Source: Solibacillus sp. FSL W7-1464 | GTDB lineage: Bacteria > Bacillota > Bacilli > Bacillales_A > Planococcaceae | DNA length: 64,000 nucleotides | Assembly (NCBI RefSeq): GCF_038004425.1 | Contig: NZ_JBBORC010000001.1 | Span: 2,705,001 to 2,769,000 of the forward strand | Direction: 5' to 3' | Part shown: piece after piece, positions 36,030 to 44,160 of the stretch | Position numbering within the stretch: the first letter of the stretch is position 1 | How the letters are laid out: each line of letters begins with the position of its first letter | The notes under the pieces: model-generated | What the model saw: only the letters and a program-made list of their open reading frames with translations | Database searches by the model: none | What the model was told of the DNA's origin: nothing | Translations under genes and position numbers: made by a program

Positions 36030-37082
36030 ATGTTTACTAAACGGCTTTATCGCTCGTATCAATTTAATTTCAAACTAATTCAATCAATTACAGATTGGAC
36101 AGTCCTCCTATACCTTGTAGTGCCCAGCGTCATTATCGGCTTTTTCTTATATCGCGATATTGCTGGTGATTTTCAAGTATTGGAGCTTCAGCCTCTTCCC
36201 TTACTCCTTCTGTTATTCGGGATTAGCTTCTTTTTAGTTAAACCATCTTTACGCCTCTTTATATATGATGCAGATCTGTTATTTTATAAGCAGCATGGAA
36301 GGAAAATTCATCATATAAAACTATGGGGTTATTGGTATTCATTTTTGCATTATAACTTTGTCCTTGTAATTTTATTATTGCTCGCTTCTCCCTTTATCAT
36401 ATTGCCATTTTGGAAAGTTCTTTTCGCTTTAAATATAATAAGCGTACTCCATATATGGATACAGTATAGTTGTCAAAAGTGGTTTACAAAATGGCCGTTG
36501 CTATTCATTGTTCACGCACTCATTATTTTTAGCCTCAGCATTTTGCCACTATGGGGAATTTCTATATTACTTCTTGCTGTTCATCTACTTTTACTAAATA
36601 CTGTACTAAGCAATCGATACTGGACAATTGAAACACGCTGGGAATATGAGGCCTTTTACAGTTGGATGAAGCGCATTTATCAATTCAGCCTGGAAATGCG
36701 TTATTATATGCCAGCTAAAACGAAGCAGCCGCTTATTTTACTTGCGAAAAAGAAAATATTAAGTAGACATCGGATCGATAATTTAATTTATAAAACATTA
36801 TTGAGAAAACTGAATTACTTAAAATCGCCAGTTCAACTCATTGTCATTAGCATTGGCCTTCTCTTTGTTCTACCTATGTGGGCAAAAGCAGTGGTTCTCA
36901 TATTTTCTTTTATCGGTTTAAATGTTGCCCTTAGCTCTATTCTCAATGAAATTAAACAAGCTACTTTTTTTCAATTAATGTCTGTTCAGGAAAAAGAGTG
37001 GCTACAGGCAAAAAAACGTATCAAGTACCGTTTTTTTGCTCCGATTAGCGTTGTCATGATGCTCCTATTCATTATCATTTAA
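36030..37082 (+). CDS. ABC transporter permease, EcsB-like
   Basis: A 350-residue membrane protein with about seven to eight hydrophobic segments, grouped in two clusters around a cytoplasmic basic stretch (YYMPAKTKQPLILLAKKKIL). Layout and length fit EcsB. It starts 2 nt after the ATPase stop and forms the second half of a two-gene operon that ends at a strong terminator. Confidence 0.75.
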   Translation: MFTKRLYRSYQFNFKLIQSITDWTVLLYLVVPSVIIGFFLYRDIAGDFQVLELQPLPLLLLLFGISFFLVKPSLRLFIYDADLLFYKQHGRKIHHIKLWGYWYSFLHYNFVLVILLLLASPFIILPFWKVLFALNIISVLHIWIQYSCQKWFTKWPLLFIVHALIIFSLSILPLWGISILLLAVHLLLLNTVLSNRYWTIETRWEYEAFYSWMKRIYQFSLEMRYYMPAKTKQPLILLAKKKILSRHRIDNLIYKTLLRKLNYLKSPVQLIVISIGLLFVLPMWAKAVVLIFSFIGLNVALSSILNEIKQATFFQLMSVQEKEWLQAKKRIKYRFFAPISVVMMLLFIII

Positions 37083-37087
37083 CACAG

Positions 37088-37121
37088 AAACGGATGCTGC
37101 ATTTTACTGCAGCATCCGTTT
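37088..37121. terminator. Bidirectional terminator, EcsB-like / AhpD-like genes
   Basis: AACGGATGCTGCA and its exact complement (13 bp, 6-nt loop) between convergent genes. Confidence 0.92.
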
Positions 37122-37711
37122 TATCGATTATGTCCGTAATGATCTGGATTCGCGACCGCCCCAATTGTACTTACCCAGCGGTTTGTATAATTGAAGAAAC
37201 CGGCAACAAATGCGGCTTCCAATATTTCATGATCATTAAAGCCAGCCTCACGTAGAAGATCAACTTCTTTTGTTGTTATTTCATTTGGATATTTTGTTAC
37301 ACTGTAGGCATAATCACATAATGCACGCTGCTTTTCCGTAAGTTTTGCAGAGCGGTAATTGTATGTTAATTGGTCTACCCACCCAGGATTTTTTGTTATT
37401 CCGCGAAGGACATCACTATGTGAAGTGAGGCAATAATTGCAATTATTTGTCGAAGAAACTACGAGGCCGATCATTTCCTTGTCCGCTAACGACAAATACG
37501 TTGTTTCTTCGTTGAACAAAGAATATTTAAATTCCAAAAATCCTTTAAACTGATGCGCATTCAATGGAAGAATTTTAAATAAATTATTCACAAAACCATT
37601 TTGCTCCAGCTGCTTTTCAACATGCTGATCAAAAAGTTGCTGTATATCTTCCGGTATTTCTCCTTCGCTTGGCTTTTGTAAATAAGACAGCTGTTCTTCG
37701 TATTTAGTCAT
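37121..37711 (-). CDS. AhpD-like / carboxymuconolactone decarboxylase family protein
   Basis: The 196-residue all-helical protein carries the CxxC active-site motif in STNNCNYCLTSHSDVLRG, followed by a conserved His, as in AhpD-type peroxidase-related proteins. Such enzymes reduce peroxides or act as disulfide reductases. An ATG at 37747 is in frame, but 37711 has GGGGAG upstream. The C-terminal FFNYTNRWVSTIGAVANPD is typical of the uncharacterised peroxidase-related subfamily. Confidence 0.85.
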   Translation of the reverse strand: MTKYEEQLSYLQKPSEGEIPEDIQQLFDQHVEKQLEQNGFVNNLFKILPLNAHQFKGFLEFKYSLFNEETTYLSLADKEMIGLVVSSTNNCNYCLTSHSDVLRGITKNPGWVDQLTYNYRSAKLTEKQRALCDYAYSVTKYPNEITTKEVDLLREAGFNDHEILEAAFVAGFFNYTNRWVSTIGAVANPDHYGHNR

Positions 37712-37797
37712 TTCATTACTCCCCGTTTTTAAATTTACTGAATTCATTATAAATTACAACTATTAATCTAACAAATGAACAATCTGTTACTCAACAT

Positions 37798-37828
37798 AAA
37801 AAAGCATAGACAATTTTAGTCTATGCTT
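37798..37828 (-). terminator. Terminator downstream of ysdA
   Basis: AAGCATAGAC / GTCTATGCTT stem with a T-run on the minus strand. Confidence 0.88.
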
Positions 37829-37838
37829 CCGGATGATA

Positions 37839-38099
37839 TTAAAATAGCTGAACGAGTAAGAATACGTGAATTGCTCCAAGTAAAGGAAAGCCAAATGCAA
37901 ATTTGTTGTGCTTTGTTTTATGACGGAATAAGTACATTCCTAATACACCGCCAAGTGCCCCTCCTAGAACGCCTAATGTTAATAATGTCCGTTCGGAAAT
38001 ACGCCATTCCTTCTTTTTAGCGCGCTCCTTATCTATGTACATATATACACATAATACGAGTGAAACCACTGCCACATATGAAAGTGCTGCTAATTCCAT
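37839..38099 (-). CDS. ysdA: DUF1294 membrane protein YsdA
   Basis: An 86-residue protein with two to three membrane helices and the DUF1294 pattern DKERAKKKEWRISERTLLTL...GGALGGVLGMYLFRHKTKHNKF. Function unknown. ATG at 38099 follows GGGGGATT. It lies downstream of infC-rpmI-rplT, as in B. subtilis, but a terminator (38115-38150) stands between, so expression may depend on read-through. Confidence 0.85.
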   Translation of the reverse strand: MELAALSYVAVVSLVLCVYMYIDKERAKKKEWRISERTLLTLGVLGGALGGVLGMYLFRHKTKHNKFAFGFPLLGAIHVFLLVQLF

Positions 38100-38114
38100 C
38101 TGAATCCCCCTAGT

Positions 38115-38150
38115 CAAAAAAAGACTGATAAGGAGCAAATCCCTATCAGC
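38115..38150 (-). terminator. Terminator downstream of rplT
   Basis: CTGATAGGG / CCTTATCAG stem (one mismatch) followed on the minus strand by seven T residues. Confidence 0.8.
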
Positions 38151-38168
38151 CTTTATTATATACTAAAA

Positions 38169-38528
38169 TTATTTAGCGACTGCTTTTTTAGCTTCTTCAG
38201 CTAATTGAGCGAATGCTGCGCTATCAGTTACAGCTAAGTCAGATAACATTTTACGGTTAACTTCGATACCCGCTACTTTTAAGCCGTGCATTAAACGAGA
38301 GTAAGATAAACCGTTCATGCGAGCTGCTGCGTTAATACGAGTGATCCATAATTTACGGAAATTACGTTTCTTTTGACGACGGTCACGGTATGCATATTGA
38401 CCTGATTTCATTACTGCTTGGTTAGCTACTTTGTATAAAGTATGTTTTGAACCGTAGTAACCTTTAGCTAATTTTAAAACTTTTTTGCGACGAGCGCGTG
38501 TTACTGTTCCGCCTTTTACGCGTGGCAT
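38169..38528 (-). CDS. rplT: 50S ribosomal protein L20
   Basis: A 119-residue very basic protein with the L20 signature ([41 protein letters not shown]). L20 binds 23S rRNA early in assembly and, in Bacillus, represses its own operon through a leader RNA. ATG follows an AGGAGG-like site. Last gene of infC-rpmI-rplT. Confidence 0.98.
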   Translation of the reverse strand: MPRVKGGTVTRARRKKVLKLAKGYYGSKHTLYKVANQAVMKSGQYAYRDRRQKKRNFRKLWITRINAAARMNGLSYSRLMHGLKVAGIEVNRKMLSDLAVTDSAAFAQLAEEAKKAVAK

Positions 38529-38605
38529 AGTAATTACCTCCTGCTAATTCTTTCGAATGCTTAATTTTTTATTTTTGTTATTAATAATCTTTTAAACGGT
38601 CAAGA

Positions 38606-38806
38606 TTATTTCATGTAAGTTAATAATGTACGGATACGCTTGAAATCGCCTGAAGTTGCAACTTTCGCTTTACGTAAGTGACGTTTTGCTTTAGTTGATT
38701 TGTTAGCGAATAAGTGAGAGCCATAAGCACGGTCAAATTTTAATTTACCAGTACCTGTTTTTTTGAAACGTTTCGCAGCTCCACGGTGAGTTTTCATTTT
38801 TGGCAT
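38606..38806 (-). CDS. rpmI: 50S ribosomal protein L35
   Basis: A 66-residue basic protein [20 protein letters not shown], the standard L35 N-terminus. Length is as expected. ATG follows AGGAGG. Middle gene of the operon. Confidence 0.98.
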   Translation of the reverse strand: MPKMKTHRGAAKRFKKTGTGKLKFDRAYGSHLFANKSTKAKRHLRKAKVATSGDFKRIRTLLTYMK

Positions 38807-38841
38807 GTCGATTTCCTCCTAAACTTGTTACTACATACGTA

Positions 38842-39357
38842 TTATTTCTCTGTCTTCGGTTGAAGAACTAAGAACATGCTTCGGCCTTCCATCTTCGGTT
38901 TTTGTTCAACCGTAGATACTTCAGCACAAGCTTCAGCAAAGCGATCTAGCACACGCTGACCGATTTCTTTGTGTGTAATTGCACGACCTTTAAAGCGAAT
39001 TGACGCTTTAACTTTGTCACCTTTTTCAAGGAACTTAATCGCGTTACGTAATTTCGTTTGAAAATCATGTTCATCGATCGTCGGGCTCAAGCGAACCTCT
39101 TTCATTACGATTACTTTAGAATTTTTACGAATTTCACGGTCTTTCTTTTGCTGATCAAACTTAAATTTACCATAGTCCATGACACGAGCGACTGGTGGCT
39201 TGGCTTGAGGGGCCACAAGGACAAGATCCAAGTTAGCACGAGCGGCAATTTCCAACGCTTCAGTACGCGTTTTTAAACCAAGCTGATCACCATTGTGATC
39301 AATTAGACGAAGTTCTCGCGCGCGGATGCCTTCGTTTACATACATGTCTTTGCTAAT
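38842..39357 (-). CDS. infC: Translation initiation factor IF-3, ATT start codon
   Basis: The 171-residue protein begins (M/I)[15 protein letters not shown] and has the IF3 N-domain, a lysine-rich linker and the C-domain ([39 protein letters not shown]). IF3 blocks 50S joining and checks the start codon. The frame stays open upstream, but GGAGGTGG at 39364-39371 is spaced 6 nt from ATT at 39355-39357. This matches the rare AUU/AUA-type start known for infC, which lets IF3 repress its own translation. Confidence 0.93.
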   Translation of the reverse strand: MSKDMYVNEGIRARELRLIDHNGDQLGLKTRTEALEIAARANLDLVLVAPQAKPPVARVMDYGKFKFDQQKKDREIRKNSKVIVMKEVRLSPTIDEHDFQTKLRNAIKFLEKGDKVKASIRFKGRAITHKEIGQRVLDRFAEACAEVSTVEQKPKMEGRSMFLVLQPKTEK

Positions 39358-39464
39358 ATTAATCCACCTCCAAGGGTTTGTCGCGAATACATGAGTTGGT
39401 GTAAAGTATAACCCTGTCGAACGGTACACCTCTGCGTGATGTCCATATGTTCTTTTCATTTTTA

Positions 39465-39625
39465 CAAACAAAAAGGACGGACATTTGAGATGTCCGCCCG
39501 CTATATGTGCATACGCATTCATGCGCAAAACAATTCAACGTTTCTGATACCTGCTCGTAACTTTTATAAAAGCACTTGTCAGGTGAGAAGCGGGCAGCCT
39601 CTACTTTCAAACTTTAGTATTCATA
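39465..39625 (-). ncRNA. L20 leader (autoregulatory) of infC-rpmI-rplT
   Basis: The leader contains a terminator (GGCGGACA / TGTCCGTCC, 39475-39498, with a T-run to 39465). It also has a long-range pairing GCCCGCT (39589-39595) with AGCGGGC (39496-39502) that competes with the terminator stem. This layout matches the Bacillus L20 leader, in which L20 binding causes premature termination. Boundaries are approximate. Confidence 0.82.
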
Positions 39626-39634
39626 ACTTAAACA

Positions 39635-39663
39635 ATCTTACCATGTGCCCAAAATAACGTCAA
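39635..39663 (-). promoter_or_regulatory. Promoter of the infC operon
   Basis: Minus strand TTGACG (39658-39663), 17 bp, TAAGAT (39635-39640). Confidence 0.8.
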
Positions 39664-39735
39664 GCATTTTTATATAATTAATTTTATTGTTACTCCATTT
39701 TTTGAAAAATAAATGAAACTAATTTTCAGTTCCAG

Positions 39736-39760
39736 GTTTTACTTGGAAGATTCGTGGTAT
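39736..39760 (+). promoter_or_regulatory. Candidate sigma-B promoter of the manganese catalase gene
   Basis: GTTTTA (39736-39741), 13 bp, TGGTAT (39755-39760) is close to the sigma-B consensus GTTTAA N12-15 GGGTAT, 44 nt upstream of the start codon. The related B. subtilis ydbD is a sigma-B general stress gene. Confidence 0.5.
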
Positions 39761-39803
39761 CTAATTAGGGACTCACATTTTATCGATAGGAGGAATTTTT
39801 AAT

Positions 39804-40640
39804 ATGTTCAGACATCAAAAAGAATTACAATTTGAGGTAAAAGTTGAAAGACCAGATCCATTATTAGCGAAACAAATTCAGGAAGTGCTAGGCGGGCAGT
39901 TCGGTGAAATGAGTGTAATGATGCAATATCTGTTCCAAGGCTGGAACTGCCGTGGTGAAGAAAAATATAAAGATTTATTAATGGATATCGGCACAGAGGA
40001 AATCGGTCACGTTGAAATGCTTTGTTCTTTAATAAGTCAATTACTTGACGGTGCATCACCGGATGACCAGCAAAAGATTGCACAGGACCCAATGATGAAC
40101 TCAATTATGGGCGGCATTAATCCGCAACATTTAATTGTCAGCGGTTTAGGAGCTACTCCAAAAGACTCGAACGGTGTACCATGGAATGCCGGTTATATTG
40201 CAGCGAGTGGTAACCTGCTGGCAGACTTCCGCGCAAACTTAAATGCAGAATCACAAGGCCGTTTACAAGTTGCGCGTTTATACCATATGACAAAAGATGA
40301 AGGTGTACGTACTGTATTCAGAAAAATGCTGGCACGCGACCGTTATCACCAATATCAATGGATGGCAGCTATTAAAGAGCTTGAAGAAAAGAAAGGTTTC
40401 GTCGTTCCTGCTTCATTTGCACCGGAAGACGAGTTGGAAGCTCAGCCGCATGCCTATGAATTATGGAGCTTATCAGAAGGTACAGCTTCTAAAAATGGCC
40501 CGTGGGCACAGGGCACAGCACCAGACGGAACTGGGGAATTTGTATTCTTGGATAACCCGGCACCAATGGGACAAGTACCTAACCCAGTCGTACCGCCAAC
40601 AACTTTACACCATGATATTGATGTAAATAAAAAATTATAA
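39804..40640 (+). CDS. Manganese catalase
   Basis: The 278-residue protein is a non-haem dimanganese catalase: ferritin-like helices with ligands in GGQFGEMSVMMQYLFQGWN, the GTEEIGHVEM motif and the later ARDRYHQYQW helix with a His-containing ligand. Also present is the conserved KDSNGVPWNAGYIAASGNLL. It decomposes hydrogen peroxide. A proline-rich C-terminal tail is typical. ATG follows AGGAGG. It is convergent with a second member of the same family; the two share about half of their residues. Confidence 0.93.
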   Translation: MFRHQKELQFEVKVERPDPLLAKQIQEVLGGQFGEMSVMMQYLFQGWNCRGEEKYKDLLMDIGTEEIGHVEMLCSLISQLLDGASPDDQQKIAQDPMMNSIMGGINPQHLIVSGLGATPKDSNGVPWNAGYIAASGNLLADFRANLNAESQGRLQVARLYHMTKDEGVRTVFRKMLARDRYHQYQWMAAIKELEEKKGFVVPASFAPEDELEAQPHAYELWSLSEGTASKNGPWAQGTAPDGTGEFVFLDNPAPMGQVPNPVVPPTTLHHDIDVNKKL

Positions 40641-40648
40641 TCCACTAT

Positions 40649-40696
40649 AAAAACTGTCCTTGACTTGTTATCACTTACAGGTCGGGGACAGTTTTT
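40649..40696. terminator. Bidirectional terminator between the two manganese catalase genes
   Basis: AAAAACTGTCC pairs with GGGACAGTTTTT (GACTTG/CAGGTC extend the stem); A/T-runs on both sides. Confidence 0.85.
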
Positions 40697-40700
40697 AGTT

Positions 40701-41525
40701 TTACATCATATTTGGAGGTGTATCGAATATAGTTGGAGGTGCTGGCCGCAAAGCAGGAGCCGGCGCAAAAGGTTGTGGGTGCTCCACATAATTAAAGACA
40801 CCTTCCCCGTCCATACTTGGTCCGTGTGCCCAACGCCCGTGCGCACTTTCATTGCCACGGGAGAAGTTAAATAATGTATAGGCAACTTCTCGTTTTTCCA
40901 GCTCTTTAGGGAAAGTACTTGGCACGACAATATTTTCCTGTGCCTCTAATTCTTTAATCGCTGCAACCCACTGGTTCTGATGCATTGTATCTCTTGCAAG
41001 CAACCACGAAAACATATCACGTACCCCCGGATCATCCGTCTCATAATACAGACGCGCTACCTGTAGGCGCCCTTGTGATTCGGCATTCAGATTCGCACGG
41101 AAATCCGCCAGTAAGTTTCCGCTTGCTGCAATATAGCCGGCATTCCATGGCACACCATTGGAATCCTTCGGTGCAGCTCCTAGACCACTAACGATTATAT
41201 GTTGCGGGTTACTGCCGCCTAAAATTGCCGCTATCAGCGGGTCCTTTGCAGCCTCATCTAATAGTATCGGTTCTACTCCATCCAGCAATCTCGCAATCAT
41301 TGTTGATATCATTTCTATATGTGCCAGTTCTTCAGTGCCAGTATCCATCAGTAAGTCACGGTATTTTTCGTTACCTCTCGTATTCCAGCCTTGAAACAAA
41401 TATTGTAAGGCTACCGACATTTCTCCAAACTGACCTCCGAGAATTTCCTGCATTTTACGGGCCATAACCGGATCCGGTTTACACGGCTTGGCTTCATATT
41501 GCAGTTCCTTTATATGATAAAACAT
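40701..41525 (-). CDS. Manganese catalase, second copy
   Basis: The 274-residue paralogue of the catalase at 39804 keeps the metal-site motifs (GGQFGEMSVALQYLFQGWN; GTEELAHIEM; ARDTMHQNQW). It diverges in the loop after helix 2 and in the tail, which is very proline-rich (APAPALRPAPPTIFDTPP). CATATAGTA, a sigma-E/K-like -10, lies 27-35 bp upstream of the start, so a sporulation role is possible. ATG follows AAAGGAG. An old duplication, with drift at the DNA level throughout. Confidence 0.9.
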   Translation of the reverse strand: MFYHIKELQYEAKPCKPDPVMARKMQEILGGQFGEMSVALQYLFQGWNTRGNEKYRDLLMDTGTEELAHIEMISTMIARLLDGVEPILLDEAAKDPLIAAILGGSNPQHIIVSGLGAAPKDSNGVPWNAGYIAASGNLLADFRANLNAESQGRLQVARLYYETDDPGVRDMFSWLLARDTMHQNQWVAAIKELEAQENIVVPSTFPKELEKREVAYTLFNFSRGNESAHGRWAHGPSMDGEGVFNYVEHPQPFAPAPALRPAPPTIFDTPPNMM

Positions 41526-41620
41526 TCATTCACTCCTTTTATATTTCCTACTATATGCTTTTACCAAAAAAATGCTTTTAAAATATAGAGAATGCAGCCT
41601 AAAAAATTGGGGCAATAAAA

Positions 41621-41653
41621 AGAAGGCGTCCCACACAAAGCAGGACGCCTTCT
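41621..41653 (-). terminator. Terminator downstream of thrS
   Basis: AGAAGGCGTCC / GGACGCCTTCT stem with an 11-nt loop; T-rich on the minus strand. Confidence 0.9.
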
Positions 41654-41659
41654 TCTATA

Positions 41660-43591
41660 CTATTTCTTCACTTCTGCTGTAATGTCTGCAAGGAACTGTT
41701 CAAAGCTGATTGTTTCCGAATCCTTTGAACCGTAGCGGCGGATATTAACTGCATTTTCTGCCACTTCTTTATCTCCAAGTACAAGCATGTACGGAATTTT
41801 TTGCATTTGTGCTTCACGGATTTTGTAACCTAGTTTTTCTTCACGGTCATCCATTTCTACACGGATACCAGCTGCTGCCAATTTTTCTTGTACTTCGCGT
41901 GCATAATCATAATGCACTGCGTTTGATACAGGAATAATTGTTGCCTGCACCGGTGCCAACCATGTTGGGAATGCCCCTTTGTATTCTTCGATCAAGAATG
42001 CTACGAAACGTTCCATTGTTGATACAACACCACGGTGGATAACTACCGGACGTTGTGGCTGACCGTCTTCACCAATGTAAGAAAGGTCAAAGCGTTGTGG
42101 CAATAAGAAGTCAAGTTGTGCAGTCGATAAAGTTTCCTCTTTACCAATTGCAGTTTTTACTTGAACGTCCAGTTTTGGACCATAGAATGCTGCTTCGTCT
42201 TCTGCGATGAAGTAGTCATACCCTAGCTCATCCATTGCTTCTTTTAACATTGCCTGTGCCGTTTCCCACATTTGATCGTCATCAAAGTATTTCTCTGTGT
42301 TGTTCGGATCGCGGTAAGAAAGACGGAATGAGAAGTCTTTTAGATCAAAGTCTTTATATACTTCTAAAATCAGTTCCACTACTTTTTTGAACTCGGCTTT
42401 AATTTGGTCCGGACGTACGAAAATGTGCGCGTCATTTAATGTCATCCCGCGTACACGTTGCAGACCAGATACCGCACCACTCATTTCATAACGGTGCATT
42501 GTGCCTAGCTCCGCGATACGAATTGGTAGGTGGCGGTAAGAGTGCAGACCATTTTTGAATACCATCATATGGTGAGGACAGTTCATTGGACGTAAAACAA
42601 GTGTTTCATTGTCCATTTCCATTGGAGGGAACATGCCGTCTTGATAGTGCTCCCAGTGTCCTGATGTTTCATATAATTTTTTCGAGCCAAGTACTGGTGT
42701 ATATACATGTTTGTAGCCTAAAGATAATTCTTTGTCTACGATATAGCGTTCAATTGTACGGCGGATTGTTGCACCGTTTGGTAACCAAAGCGGTAAACCT
42801 TGACCAACTGTTTGGCTAGTCATGAATAAATCCAATTCTTTACCGATTTTACGGTGATCACGTTCTTTTGCTTCTTCAAGCATTTGAAGATGGTGTTTCA
42901 ACTCGTCTTTTGTGAAGAATGCAGTACCGTAAATACGTTGCAGCATTTTGTTGTCTGAATTACCGCGCCAGTAAGCACCCGCTAATGATAATAGTTTGAA
43001 CTCTTTTAATTTGCCTGTAGATGGTACGTGTACACCACGGCATAGGTCAAAGAAATCACCTTGGTAGTAGATTGATACTTGATCATCTGCCGGAATTGCT
43101 TCAAGTAGTTCCAATTTATACTCGTCGCCAACTTCCTCGTAAATTTTCTGTGCTTCATCACGAGAAACGTTTTTGCGCTCGATTTCGATGTTTTCAGAAA
43201 TGATTTTTTTCATTTCTTTTTCGATTGCCGGTAAGTCTTCTGCAGTAATCGGTGTTGGTGAATCGATGTCATAGTAGAAGCCTGAATCGATGACTGGACC
43301 AATACCTAATTTTGCGTCCGGGTATAGACGTTTTACTGCCTGTGCTGTTAAGTGGGCAGTTGAGTGACGAAGGATTTCTAGGGCTTCGTCTGATTTGTTT
43401 GTAATGATTTCGATCGCACCATCTTGTTCGATTCCTGTTTTTGCATCGATTAGTGTGCCGTTGATTTTACCTGCTAATGTTGATTTTTTAAGTCCTGGGC
43501 TGATTGAGCCTGCAACGTCCAATGTAGATGTTCCCTTGGCGAATTCCTTTACTGCGCCATCCGGGAATGTTAATTTGATCATTTCTGACAT
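41660..43591 (-). CDS. thrS: Threonine--tRNA ligase
   Basis: The 643-residue class II enzyme has an N-terminal TGS domain (1-62), the editing domain ([37 protein letters not shown] with zinc-type Cys/His), the catalytic core ([27 protein letters not shown]) and a C-terminal anticodon-binding domain. ATG follows AGGAGG. A T-box leader controls it, and a structured repeat lies between leader and gene. Confidence 0.97.
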   Translation of the reverse strand: MSEMIKLTFPDGAVKEFAKGTSTLDVAGSISPGLKKSTLAGKINGTLIDAKTGIEQDGAIEIITNKSDEALEILRHSTAHLTAQAVKRLYPDAKLGIGPVIDSGFYYDIDSPTPITAEDLPAIEKEMKKIISENIEIERKNVSRDEAQKIYEEVGDEYKLELLEAIPADDQVSIYYQGDFFDLCRGVHVPSTGKLKEFKLLSLAGAYWRGNSDNKMLQRIYGTAFFTKDELKHHLQMLEEAKERDHRKIGKELDLFMTSQTVGQGLPLWLPNGATIRRTIERYIVDKELSLGYKHVYTPVLGSKKLYETSGHWEHYQDGMFPPMEMDNETLVLRPMNCPHHMMVFKNGLHSYRHLPIRIAELGTMHRYEMSGAVSGLQRVRGMTLNDAHIFVRPDQIKAEFKKVVELILEVYKDFDLKDFSFRLSYRDPNNTEKYFDDDQMWETAQAMLKEAMDELGYDYFIAEDEAAFYGPKLDVQVKTAIGKEETLSTAQLDFLLPQRFDLSYIGEDGQPQRPVVIHRGVVSTMERFVAFLIEEYKGAFPTWLAPVQATIIPVSNAVHYDYAREVQEKLAAAGIRVEMDDREEKLGYKIREAQMQKIPYMLVLGDKEVAENAVNIRRYGSKDSETISFEQFLADITAEVKK

Positions 43592-43641
43592 GTTGTTGTC
43601 CTCCTTAATATTATTGTGGCAAAATATCCATTTACTTATCC

Positions 43642-43786
43642 GTTAGTCTCCGTTACGGGCGAATGCTTTCCGCGGGCACGGCCTGAGCCTGTAGTCTCAG
43701 GCGTCGTGCTGTTCCCGCAGGAAACGCAGTTTGTAGCGAAAGGCGATAACCGTCAGCTACACTCCTCGCCCTTCACTCCGACTAAC
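43642..43786 (-). repeat. Structured intergenic repeat (copy C), inside the thrS leader
   Basis: In the minus orientation: arm GTTAGTC, GGAGTGAAGGGCGAGGAGTG, CTGACGG.TATCGCCTTTCGCTACAA, CCTGCGGGAACAGC, a GCCTGAGACTACAGGCTCAGGC hairpin-like part, CCCGCGGAAAGC, and the complementary arm GACTAAC. It is the shortest copy (145 bp) of the family and lies between the thrS T-box and the coding region, so it is transcribed. Confidence 0.7.
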
Positions 43787-43844
43787 TATATTTTTACGTA
43801 TCATCAATAAAATACTCATTTCAAAATGATAAGCAAAATAGGCA

Positions 43845-44099
43845 AAATAAAAAGCACCGTCCCAACAAAGGGACGATGCTGTATGCTCGTGGTGCCACCC
43901 TTCTTCCTTCTTCGTTAAAACGAATCAGAAGCTCTCGGTCAGTTAACGTACTGAGAAACGATGACGGATTGGCCCCGTCACTGCTCGAAGGTAGTAAAGT
44001 ATAACGCTTATGCTAGGAAGCTTGCAGCCATGTCTTCCCTCTCTAAAAGCCAGTTCGTTAAACTTGTTGTCCTTTTCAATGCATTTATTGTTTATTTAC
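43845..44099 (-). ncRNA. T-box leader of thrS (tRNA-Thr sensing)
   Basis: The T-box AAGGGTGGCACCACG is at 43888-43902 on the minus strand. A terminator follows (AGCATCGTCCC / GGGACGGTGCT, 43853-43880) with a T-run. Stem I holds a likely specifier ACC (Thr) at 43990-43992. Uncharged tRNA-Thr would allow read-through. Confidence 0.92.
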
Positions 44100-44105
44100 G
44101 TACAA

Positions 44106-44134
44106 AGTATACGCTCGATTTTGCAGAAATGCAA
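44106..44134 (-). promoter_or_regulatory. Promoter of the thrS leader
   Basis: Minus strand TTGCAT (44129-44134), 17 bp, TATACT (44106-44111). Confidence 0.75.
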
Positions 44135-44160
44135 TATTGAAAATTAAAACTCTCAAAATT

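Noticed and set aside
39358-39528. Upstream extension of infC to 39528
   Set aside because: The frame is open but would run through the leader; the ribosome-binding site and family length place the start at ATT 39357.
43616-43810. Open frame on the plus strand across repeat C
   Set aside because: Lies wholly in the thrS leader and repeat; no protein-like features.
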